Positions 35,701-42,233 of a DNA stretch of 64,000 nucleotides are shown one piece after another. The translations under genes and the position numbers were made by a program. The notes beneath the pieces are model-generated. The model had not been told where the DNA came from, ran no database searches, and saw only the letters and a list, made by a program, of their open reading frames with translations. The number at the start of each line of letters is the position of its first letter. Positions within the stretch are counted from its first letter, which is position 1. The stretch is from Cryobacterium roopkundense (GTDB lineage: Bacteria > Actinomycetota > Actinomycetes > Actinomycetales > Microbacteriaceae). The stretch spans positions 1 through 64,000 of the forward strand of contig NZ_JACHBQ010000001.1 of assembly GCF_014200405.1 (NCBI RefSeq), written 5' to 3'.

Positions 35701-37219
35701 GCTGCCGCTGCTGGCGGACCTGGATCAGATTCTGCAGGGAACGGATGCCGCGCTGGCGCTCGGGCTCGCCGACGCGCCCACCGAGCAGCAACAGCGCCCG
35801 GTGTGCTTTCTGCCCGACATCGACGGCCACCTCGGCATCTACGGCACGGGTGGCTCCGGCAAGAGCGTCGCGCTGCGCACCCTCGCGATCGCCGCGGGGA
35901 ACACGAGCCGCGGGGGGCCTGTCGCGGTGTACGGGCTCGACTTCGCCGCCGGCAGCCTGCGCATGCTCGAACCTCTTCCCCATGTCGGCAGCATCATCAC
36001 CGGGGACGACACCGAGCGCATCATCCGACTCTTCCGGCTGCTCAAGGCTGAACTCGAATCACGCGGCAACCGTTTTGCCGAGGCGAACGCGTCGACGATC
36101 GCCGAATACCGCACCCTCGCCAACCGACCGAGCGAACCGCGCATCCTGCTTCTCATCGATGGCTTCGGGGCGTTCCGTGAAGAGTGGGAAGTGGCGAGCG
36201 GACGATCCAACTGGTACGACGTGTTTCGCAGCATCCTCTCCGACGGCCGTCAACTGGGCATCCACGTCGTGTTCACCGCCGACCGATCCGGGTCTCTGCC
36301 GAGCTCGGTGCGCTCGAGCGTGCAGCGACGTGTTGTGCTGAGGCTCGCCGACGACACGGGCTATAACCTGCTCGACGTGCCGGGAGACATCCTGAACGCC
36401 AAATCCGCTCCCGGGCGTGCGATCGTGGACGGGCTCGAAACCCAGGTAGCGATTTGGGGCGGTTCCGCGGTGGCGGCGGAGCAGGCCGCCGCGGTACGCG
36501 TGCTCGCCAGCACCCTCGAGGCGCAGGGCGTGCAGTCGGCCCTGCCGATCGGCACCCTGTCCCGTGACTACTGCGCGGATGTGCTGCCGGACCGTGTGAA
36601 AACCTGGCCCGTTCTGGGGTTGAGCGATGAAACGCTGGCTCCGGTCGGTTTCGAGCCGCGCGGAACTCTGCTGGTTTCCGGTCCGCCGGCCAGCGGGCGC
36701 AGCACCACCCTGCGCGCGATCACGCACTCTCTGCGGCGGTTCGACTCCGGCATGGTGCAGTATTACATCGGCAATGCTCGCTCGGGTCTCGCCGGGCTGC
36801 CCGCCTGGGCGGGGGCCGCGACGACGATCGCCGAAGCCGTCGATCTGGCGAAGGAACTCACCCAGGCCGTGACGGCCGAGACGTCGGGTGCTCGCATCGC
36901 CATCGTGGTGGAAAACCTTGCAGACTTCCTTCAGACTCCGGCGGATGCCGTGATCGTGGAGCTGATCAAGCAGGTCAAGCGCAGCGACCACTTTCTGGTG
37001 GCTGACGGCGAGACCGCGTCCTGGAATTCTTCCTGGCCGCTGTTCGTCGAGATGAAGAACAGCCGGCGCGGTCTGTTGCTGCAACCCGACACCATCGAGG
37101 GGGACATTATTCTCAAGACCCCGCTACCGCGGCTCAACCGGGCGGAGTTCCCTTCCGGCCGCGGCATGATGGTGGCCGGGGGCCGGGCTGTGCGCGTGCA
37201 GCTGCCGTTCGTCGAGTAG
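32729..37219 (+). CDS. FHA-FtsK/SpoIIIE type VII secretion ATPase (EssC/EccC-like)
   Basis: A 1496-residue membrane ATPase. Residues 105-195 form an FHA domain (GRGAECDVVL, SKRHVRL, SANGVVVDGG). Two helices follow at about 245-262 and 266-282. Then come three FtsK/SpoIIIE modules: the first has GGTTGAGKS near 712 and LVIDEFAAL; the second GTGGSGKS near 1038 but LLIDGFGAF; the third GPPASGRST near 1318 with a degenerate Walker B. Only the first looks fully catalytic, as in EssC/EccC. It would drive export of the small WXG100-class proteins encoded next. It is the head of a long co-directional locus. Confidence 0.93.
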   Translation: MRLKVTFARPDGRNDDIVVTTDAAASIADVAGAIARVDPRSQLAPGAAEQPLTLRTVTPGGTDWLLLPPDALIGEDWVGSGASVALADSATYYLSQDHGAAATLAVIDVLSGPDAGARIALGSGTTIVGRGAECDVVLSDKLVSKRHVRLEVAAGVDLVDLGSANGVVVDGGLVSKLRIEHTETVQIGDSRLRVTVVGTVAATGDDHRDGPIYFNRSPRVETRYAGQEFAAPEVPTEKDDQPFPWLAMVAPVVLGVSMWVIFDRPAALLFVLMSPMMLIGNFFMNRSKDKRHLKRAIGRFDVRLAALSAQLLSERTLEQSARLGESPSTADALAESLARGPLMWTRRPEHWSFLNVRLGVGTMRSRNTIDASLRGELLPEFQERLDAVMTEHATVEQVPLIDNLFDAGALGVAGGADACVGTVNSLLVQLTALHSPAELAVASLVTPRWSRELEWLKWLPHTSSPQSPLAGGHLADSASSAASVLAALEEVITQRQKSKKSARRGAMDQERAALERGEEVGSGKTGEGTQSPIPAIIVVISDDVDVDRARLVQLAENGADAGVYPIWVARNVAALPAVCRTSVAVDEHTGLATVSFVRLGEAIADVALESVDSATALHFARRQAPVIDAGALIADSSDLPRSVSMVTLLGHDLVDTHEAAIDRWRQNASIHDRTPGALQRSKRAGTLRAIVGSTGVHAMHLDLRTQGPHALVGGTTGAGKSEFLQAWVLGMAAEYSPDRVSFLFVDYKGGSAFADCVSLPHCVGLVTDLSPHLVRRALTSLRAELRHREHLLNHKKAKDLIELEKRGDPDSPPALVLVIDEFAALVSEVPEFVDGVVDIAQRGRSLGIHLIMATQRPAGVIKDNLRANTNLRVALRMADESDSNDVVGVKDAAHFDPGLPGRGIAKTGPGRLLQFQSGYAGGWTSREPEIAEIGIAELRFGGETAWEPPADPRAGQERELGQTDQQKLVEALVGAARSARIPAPRRPWLDELPLLADLDQILQGTDAALALGLADAPTEQQQRPVCFLPDIDGHLGIYGTGGSGKSVALRTLAIAAGNTSRGGPVAVYGLDFAAGSLRMLEPLPHVGSIITGDDTERIIRLFRLLKAELESRGNRFAEANASTIAEYRTLANRPSEPRILLLIDGFGAFREEWEVASGRSNWYDVFRSILSDGRQLGIHVVFTADRSGSLPSSVRSSVQRRVVLRLADDTGYNLLDVPGDILNAKSAPGRAIVDGLETQVAIWGGSAVAAEQAAAVRVLASTLEAQGVQSALPIGTLSRDYCADVLPDRVKTWPVLGLSDETLAPVGFEPRGTLLVSGPPASGRSTTLRAITHSLRRFDSGMVQYYIGNARSGLAGLPAWAGAATTIAEAVDLAKELTQAVTAETSGARIAIVVENLADFLQTPADAVIVELIKQVKRSDHFLVADGETASWNSSWPLFVEMKNSRRGLLLQPDTIEGDIILKTPLPRLNRAEFPSGRGMMVAGGRAVRVQLPFVE

Positions 37220-37246
37220 CTCGGGGTAGAACGTGAGTTAACCCCA

Positions 37247-37275
37247 TTAGAACATTTGCAGCGATGCCGTTAGAT
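37247..37275 (+). promoter_or_regulatory. Candidate promoter of the WXG100 genes
   Basis: TAGAAC, 17 nt, TAGATT, about 43 nt before the ATG at 37318. The 98-nt gap after the ATPase gene is the first sizeable break in the locus, so separate high expression of the small substrates is plausible. Confidence 0.4.
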
Positions 37276-37317
37276 TAGGTGCACAACCGCCTGTTCGGGC
37301 GCACTCTGGGGGACACC

Positions 37318-37614
37318 ATGGCAAATCTCAACGTTACGTATTCCGATATGACCGATGCTGCGGGCCGACTCAGCTCCGGCAAGGAAGACTTGGTCACCAA
37401 ACTGACCGAGCTGCAGACGCTCGTGAACAACCTGGTCGGCTCGGGCTTCGTGACCGATTCCGCGTCGGGCGCCTTCCAGACGTCGTATGACGCGTTCACG
37501 CAGGGCACGACCCTCGCCGTCAACGGCATCGACGGCATGAGCCAGTTCCTCATGGCAGCCGCCGACGCCCTCGGCAACATCGACACCGAACTCGGCAACG
37601 CCATCCGCGGCTAA
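37318..37614 (+). CDS. WXG100-family small secreted protein
   Basis: A 98-residue all-helical protein with the size, low charge and helix-turn-helix pattern of EsxA/WXG100 proteins. The turn motif that is normally Trp-x-Gly reads GSGFVTDSASGAF here, with Phe and Ser-Gly in place of Trp and the usual spacing. No signal peptide. The ATG at 37318 follows GGGGGA. It is encoded right after the EssC-like ATPase, which fits a type VII substrate or chaperone partner. Confidence 0.85.
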   Translation: MANLNVTYSDMTDAAGRLSSGKEDLVTKLTELQTLVNNLVGSGFVTDSASGAFQTSYDAFTQGTTLAVNGIDGMSQFLMAAADALGNIDTELGNAIRG

Positions 37615-37647
37615 GCATCCGTCGCAGTACCGGGTTGAAAGAGAACA

Positions 37648-37959
37648 ATGTCTGATTTGTTGGTTGATACGACCCTGCTCCGAGATATGGCGAGCGACGT
37701 CTCTCTGATTCGCACCGAGTTCGATTCGGCGAAGACGACGAGCCGGAATTTAGCGGATGCCGTGGGTCACGCCGGTCTCGCCGACCGCGTAACCACCTTT
37801 GCCAGCAATTGGGACCACCGGCGCGGCGAACTGGTCGAACAACTCGCCACGCTGGGCGAGAACCTGCTCACTGCGGCCGACGGCCTGGAGAACACCGATA
37901 CCGAGCTGGGCGCGTGCATCACCGATGCCGCACAGCCCGCCGCCGGCGCGAACGGATGA
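37648..37959 (+). CDS. Second WXG100/EspC-like small protein
   Basis: A 103-residue helical protein: DTTLLRDMASDVSLIRTEF, then a turn FASNWDHRRGEL and a second helix LVEQLATLGENLLTAADGL. This is the layout of small type VII substrates of the WXG100/DUF2580 class, where a Trp lies in the turn. It may form a heterodimer with the preceding protein. Its stop overlaps the next gene (ATGA). Confidence 0.8.
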   Translation: MSDLLVDTTLLRDMASDVSLIRTEFDSAKTTSRNLADAVGHAGLADRVTTFASNWDHRRGELVEQLATLGENLLTAADGLENTDTELGACITDAAQPAAGANG

Positions 37960-39236
37960 GCCGCCCCACGGACTGGTCGGCCCTCGGGGTCTACCGCGAC
38001 CCGATTCCCGGCGATCCGAGTGCCGTGCAGACGGCGGCTGTGGAGTACACCAGCGTCGCCGAGGCCATCACGCGTGCCGCGGCCAACCTGCGCGCGTTGT
38101 CGGGCTGTGAGGGCATGGTGAGTGAGGCCGTGTCGGCCCTCGCGGAGCAGGCCGACGACGTCGCCGAACGCATCGAGCGCGCGCAGGAACGCTATGCCGG
38201 TGTCGGACTGGCGCTGACGAATTACGCAACCCCGCTCAGCGAAGCGCAGGCCACGTCGGTGCAGGCGCTGATGAACGCGAACACCGCCTTTCAGGCGCAA
38301 GCGGATGCCAACGCCGATCAGGCCAGGTACCAGGATCGTCTCTACGATTCCAGCCTCACCCCGGAAGATCGCCGCGACTACGAGAAACAGCAGGACGACG
38401 CCGTAAACGACGGCGCGGGCGCGGCGAGCATGCTGGCGGCCGCCGTCGAGCTGCTGCAGAGCGCCATCGACCAGCGCGACGTGGCCGCAGCCGTCGCCGC
38501 CGAGGCCATCGCCGACGTCGAGAACTCCGGCAACCTCAACGACACCTTCTGGGACAACGTCGACCAGTTCTTCGACAAGCACGCCGCACTGATCGACAAC
38601 ATCCTCTTTGTCGCGGGGATCCTGGCCGCAGTCCTGGTCGTCGTCGCCCTCTTCATCCCCATCGCGGGTTGGGTGATAGCGGCGGTGATCATCGCCGTGA
38701 CGGCCGCCAGCGTCGTGAACGCCGTCGGTCAGACCATGACCGGGCACAAATCCATCGCTCAGGGGATCATCGAAGTCGCGTTCGCGCTGCTGCCGTTCGG
38801 ATTGGGCAAGGTCGCCGGAAAATTGGTTGGCGGGCAAGTCTCCGCCATCCATCGCGCAACCTCGGAGGCCGCAGCAGAATCCCTCATGAAGAGCAAGGCC
38901 GGCCAAGGAATTTCTGGCTACACACGGTCCGTCGCACGCGCCGAGATCAACCAGGTCGCGGCGGATGCCGCACCGTTTCTGGTGTCGAACCCGGTTGTGG
39001 GATTGCGTTCAACGCCGCGTATGATCGCTGAGTGGCAAGCGATGTCTCGCCTGGAACTGCGCGGTGGCGGTGTCTCCGACCTGGTCGTCACCGCGTCGCA
39101 GTCCGGTCGAATGTGGACCTTTAGCGGCGCGTGGGCAGCCAACGAATTCGCCTCACCGCTGGGAGAGTTTGCCGCACGAGAAGCCACTGCGCCATTCTTC
39201 CCCGACCGGCGAACCGAGCGGGACGAGAAGTGGTGA
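37956..39236 (+). CDS. Putative type VII secreted substrate
   Basis: A 426-residue protein. The N-terminus DWSALGVYRDPIPGDPSAVQ with the following Ala-rich helices matches the putative T7SS signal domain of actinobacterial polymorphic proteins. Residues 60-190 are helical. Two hydrophobic patches lie at about 213-258 and 270-292. The 130-residue C-terminus (from about 295) resembles no toxin I know. The ATG overlaps the previous gene by 4 nt. It could be an effector, a translocon component or a membrane-inserting protein. Confidence 0.7.
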   Translation: MSRPTDWSALGVYRDPIPGDPSAVQTAAVEYTSVAEAITRAAANLRALSGCEGMVSEAVSALAEQADDVAERIERAQERYAGVGLALTNYATPLSEAQATSVQALMNANTAFQAQADANADQARYQDRLYDSSLTPEDRRDYEKQQDDAVNDGAGAASMLAAAVELLQSAIDQRDVAAAVAAEAIADVENSGNLNDTFWDNVDQFFDKHAALIDNILFVAGILAAVLVVVALFIPIAGWVIAAVIIAVTAASVVNAVGQTMTGHKSIAQGIIEVAFALLPFGLGKVAGKLVGGQVSAIHRATSEAAAESLMKSKAGQGISGYTRSVARAEINQVAADAAPFLVSNPVVGLRSTPRMIAEWQAMSRLELRGGGVSDLVVTASQSGRMWTFSGAWAANEFASPLGEFAAREATAPFFPDRRTERDEKW

Positions 39237-39787
39237 ACACGTCCCAGCTGAACGGCGAGAAGGCACGTGACGCCGTGATCGCCTATCGCAGCGCTGTCGC
39301 GCTCATGATTATTACTTTCGCGATGGTCGTGCTTATTCCGCTCGGGCTGGCCTTCAACGTGATTATGCTGATGGTGCTCGAGATTCCGGGAAGGGTCGAG
39401 CATGGGCCCGGTGTGACCACCCTGGAGCGCCTCTCCGGAGTCTTGCCCTATCCGGTGCCCGCGTGGGCCGGCCTCCTGTGTGCGCTGGCACTGGGGATTC
39501 TGCTCGTGATTTGTTGGCGTCCCAGTAGGCACCACATCGCTTCAGCTCCTGGCGCCAAGCTTCGGCTGCACATTTCGCCGCTGTTCATCGCCCTGCTTGC
39601 GATCATCGGTACGTTCGCGTCGGCGACGTGTGCAGCCTTCTATCAACCGCTGGACGGGTCGTTCTCCTGGTGGTGGGTCAACGTTGCCGTTTATGCTGGG
39701 ATTGCTGTGGTGGCGTTCAGGCACGGTGCACGGATACCGCGCAAGAAGAAGCGCCGCGTGAGCAAGACAAGGCCGCGCAATGTCTGA
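39233..39787 (+). CDS. Four-helix membrane protein
   Basis: A 184-residue protein. The GTG at 39233 overlaps the preceding stop (GTGA). Four hydrophobic helices (for example LMIITFAMVVLIPLGLAF and LFIALLAIIGTFASATC) are followed by a basic cytoplasmic tail with KKKRR. In polymorphic toxin loci a small membrane protein after an effector can be its immunity protein; here that is only a position-based guess. No family recognised. Confidence 0.65.
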   Translation: MNTSQLNGEKARDAVIAYRSAVALMIITFAMVVLIPLGLAFNVIMLMVLEIPGRVEHGPGVTTLERLSGVLPYPVPAWAGLLCALALGILLVICWRPSRHHIASAPGAKLRLHISPLFIALLAIIGTFASATCAAFYQPLDGSFSWWWVNVAVYAGIAVVAFRHGARIPRKKKRRVSKTRPRNV

Positions 39788-40406
39788 CCAGGTCGACTAT
39801 CGTCTCGTGCTTCCGCCGGGATGGGCGAGAATTCCCCTGGACGAACGCGCACCGACCGCAAGCAACGTGGTCGTGAACCGTGCGGTGACCAACGCCCCGG
39901 TCAGCGCCCAGTCGCAAGTGCGCCGGTTCGTCACGGCGCAGCTGCGTGAAGTGGTGCAGGGTGCGCGATCGGTTTCGGGAGTGGACCTGTATCTTCCGGT
40001 CGATCTCGTCGACGGCGCACCGGTAGCGCTGTCGATAGTTGTGTCGGCTCCGGAGCTTCCGGAATCCGAGAATTCGGCGGCGGATGCGCTGCTCGCATTT
40101 GCCGCTCGCGGCGGTGCGACGGCTGTTGAAGTGGGCGGTCGACTCGCCGTGCGACAGGCGGGAGATGCTGCTGCCGTGTTCGGAGACGACGGTCAACTGC
40201 AGATTCCCGAATCGCGGCGCATCAGCTACGCAATCGTGTCACCGATCGGGGATCGCTTGCTCATCGTGACCGGGAGCATGCTGCGTTTACCGACTCCGGA
40301 TGCTGATCGGGTCATGGATGCACTCGAGCAGTTGTTTGATGCCATGGCGCTGAGCGTCAGGTTCGCGCCCGCGGCACCAGTCAACGCGACCGTGGGAGTG
40401 TCATGA
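39780..40406 (+). CDS. Unknown protein of the type VII locus
   Basis: A 208-residue soluble protein, overlapping the previous gene by 8 nt and the next by 4 nt. The start YRLVLPPGWARIPLDE resembles the opening of PsbP/Mog1-like folds (LpqN, DcrB type), a mixed alpha/beta domain. No signal peptide or catalytic motif. It is coupled to a second protein of similar size that may share the fold. A chaperone or adaptor role for the neighbouring substrate is possible (inference). Confidence 0.6.
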   Translation: MSDQVDYRLVLPPGWARIPLDERAPTASNVVVNRAVTNAPVSAQSQVRRFVTAQLREVVQGARSVSGVDLYLPVDLVDGAPVALSIVVSAPELPESENSAADALLAFAARGGATAVEVGGRLAVRQAGDAAAVFGDDGQLQIPESRRISYAIVSPIGDRLLIVTGSMLRLPTPDADRVMDALEQLFDAMALSVRFAPAAPVNATVGVS

Positions 40407-40984
40407 GCATCTTCGTTCAACATCCCGATGACTGGATCGGAGTCCCCAACTTCGATATGGGCGACCGATGGGAACGCCCCGAGGACTGGGCGCGGGAGCT
40501 GATTGAAGAGATCGTCGTCGGCCAGAATCTGCCGCGTCGAAAGCGCGTCTCTCAGGAACAGCGCGACATCGTGCAGAACATCTTCGTCATGCTCGCCAAG
40601 TCTGTCGAGGAACGTGAGGCATCCAGTTCGTACCTTCGATTGTCGGACTGGTACGGCCCGCTGATACTGGTGGACCTGCGGGTCGAGTCGCGGTACTCGG
40701 CGGGGACCATCTCGATCGAGGACTATGCCGGCGCCTCGGACCCCGACGCCATCGACCCCCCGCTGGTGGAACCCTTCACGACCGACAGCGGTCTGGTCGG
40801 CGTTCGGTGCACGCGGCATCTGGTGCCGGACGCATCGCAGCCAGGCATCATCGCCACCGTGGAATATGCGTGGGAGGTTGATGAGACTCTCGTGCGGCTG
40901 CGCACAGCCAGTTATGACCTTCAGGAGTTCGAGCAGACACTGCCCTACGTCGACGAGCTCGCCCGCACGGTCTACGCGCGCTGA
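40403..40984 (+). CDS. Unknown protein of the type VII locus
   Basis: A 193-residue soluble protein with opening residues FVQHPDDWIGVPNFDMGDRW, similar in style to the upstream gene product and probably the same alpha/beta class. Acidic, no membrane segment, no known motif. ATGA overlap with the upstream gene. It ends the first co-translated block of the locus; an 85-nt gap follows. Confidence 0.6.
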   Translation: MSIFVQHPDDWIGVPNFDMGDRWERPEDWARELIEEIVVGQNLPRRKRVSQEQRDIVQNIFVMLAKSVEEREASSSYLRLSDWYGPLILVDLRVESRYSAGTISIEDYAGASDPDAIDPPLVEPFTTDSGLVGVRCTRHLVPDASQPGIIATVEYAWEVDETLVRLRTASYDLQEFEQTLPYVDELARTVYAR

Positions 40985-41069
40985 GCACGGATTGCGGATC
41001 GATGGCAGCCGGTCGTATGCCCCCTTTCGGGGAACGTACACTGGTGTCTGACGCCCACGGGGGGCCGGG
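40985..41069 (+). promoter_or_regulatory. Probable promoter region before the kinase gene
   Basis: This gap holds a small hairpin (CCCCCTTTCGGGG) and the -10-like TACACT at 41037-41042, followed by a 27-nt leader to the TTG start. No good -35 was found. It may let the kinase-to-FHA block be expressed separately. Confidence 0.35.
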
Positions 41070-42233
41070 TTGAGCAACGGGGGAACAGTGGGCAGGCGTC
41101 TCCCTTCCGCGCCGCCCGTCTTGTCGGGCTACACCTACGTTCGTCCCCTCGGTACCGGCGGGTTCGCCGACGTCTTCCTGTTCGAACAGAACATGCCGCG
41201 CCGCTCGGTGGCCGTGAAGGTGCTGCTGCAGGACATCGTCGACGACGACGTGCTGCGCGCCTTCAACGCCGAAGCGGATGTCATGGCCCGGCTCAGCTCG
41301 CATCCGTCGATTCTCACGGTCTATGCGGCGAGCATCTCGGCCGATGGCCGGCCCTACCTGGTGATGGAATACTGCCCGGGTTCGTTCTCCCCGCGCGAGC
41401 GCACGGTGCCCCTCGCCGTCTCGACGGCGCTCGCCGTGGCCATCAAGATCGCCTGCGCGCTCGAGACCGCGCACCGCTCCAGGGTGCTGCACCGCGACAT
41501 CAAGCCGTCCAACATTCTCTCCACCACCTACGGCGGCCCGGTGCTCGGCGACTTCGGCATCGCCGCGTCGCTGTCCGGGGGAGCCCGCAACGAGATCTTC
41601 GCCATGTCGCTTCCGTGGAGCGCCCCTGAGGTCGTCGACGAGAGCACCACCGGCACGATCGCCACCGAAGTCTGGTCGTTCGGTGCCACGCTCTACTCCC
41701 TGCTCGCCGACCGCGCCCCGTTCGAGACCGTCGACGGTTCCTCCGGCTCCAGGGCCCAGCTCACGCACCGCATCACCCGCGCGAAGTACACGAGCATCGG
41801 GCGAGCGGATGTGCCAGCCTCCCTCGAGGTGTGCCTCGCGCGCATGATGAGCCGCGACCCCAACGCCCGCCAGTCGAGCCTGCTCGAATGCGCGTATGAC
41901 CTGCAGCGCGTGCAGCGCGAGATGGGCGTGCCGCTGACCGCACTCGAAGTGGCGGATGCGGCGTTGGCCGCTGCGGCAGCGCCGGTCGACTTCGACAATC
42001 GGGAGGCGCGCGGCGTCGTGATCTCCGATGTGGTGCTCCCCACCCTGCGCCCGGGAACGCGTCGGAGCGCGCAGCGCCCACGGTCCCAGACGCGTGAGAG
42101 CACGGGACTGCGGGAGGAACGACGGCCGAGCGGCCGCCGTTCGTTGCTGACTCTCGGCCTGCTGCTCGCCGGCGCCGTGATCGTGGGAGTGGTCGCCACC
42201 CTCCTCGTGGTCGTCGTCGTGGGGCAGGCCTAG
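41070..42233 (+). CDS. Ser/Thr protein kinase, tail-anchored
   Basis: A 387-residue Hanks-type kinase with a TTG start. Seen: glycine loop GTGGFADVF, VAVKVLL lysine, LVMEYC hinge, HRDIKPSNIL near 141, GDFGIA near 161 and SLPWSAPEV. The kinase domain ends near 280; an Arg/Thr-rich juxtamembrane segment leads to a single C-terminal helix with only about three residues beyond, so there is no PASTA or other external sensor. The catalytic residues are intact. It overlaps the giant surface-protein gene by 1 nt. Confidence 0.93.
   Translation: MSNGGTVGRRLPSAPPVLSGYTYVRPLGTGGFADVFLFEQNMPRRSVAVKVLLQDIVDDDVLRAFNAEADVMARLSSHPSILTVYAASISADGRPYLVMEYCPGSFSPRERTVPLAVSTALAVAIKIACALETAHRSRVLHRDIKPSNILSTTYGGPVLGDFGIAASLSGGARNEIFAMSLPWSAPEVVDESTTGTIATEVWSFGATLYSLLADRAPFETVDGSSGSRAQLTHRITRAKYTSIGRADVPASLEVCLARMMSRDPNARQSSLLECAYDLQRVQREMGVPLTALEVADAALAAAAAPVDFDNREARGVVISDVVLPTLRPGTRRSAQRPRSQTRESTGLREERRPSGRRSLLTLGLLLAGAVIVGVVATLLVVVVVGQA

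Noticed and set aside
41020..41032. Hairpin CCCCCTTTCGGGG as a terminator before the kinase gene
   Set aside because: The stem is too short and lies between a -10 candidate and the preceding genes without a U-tract; recorded only as part of the promoter region.
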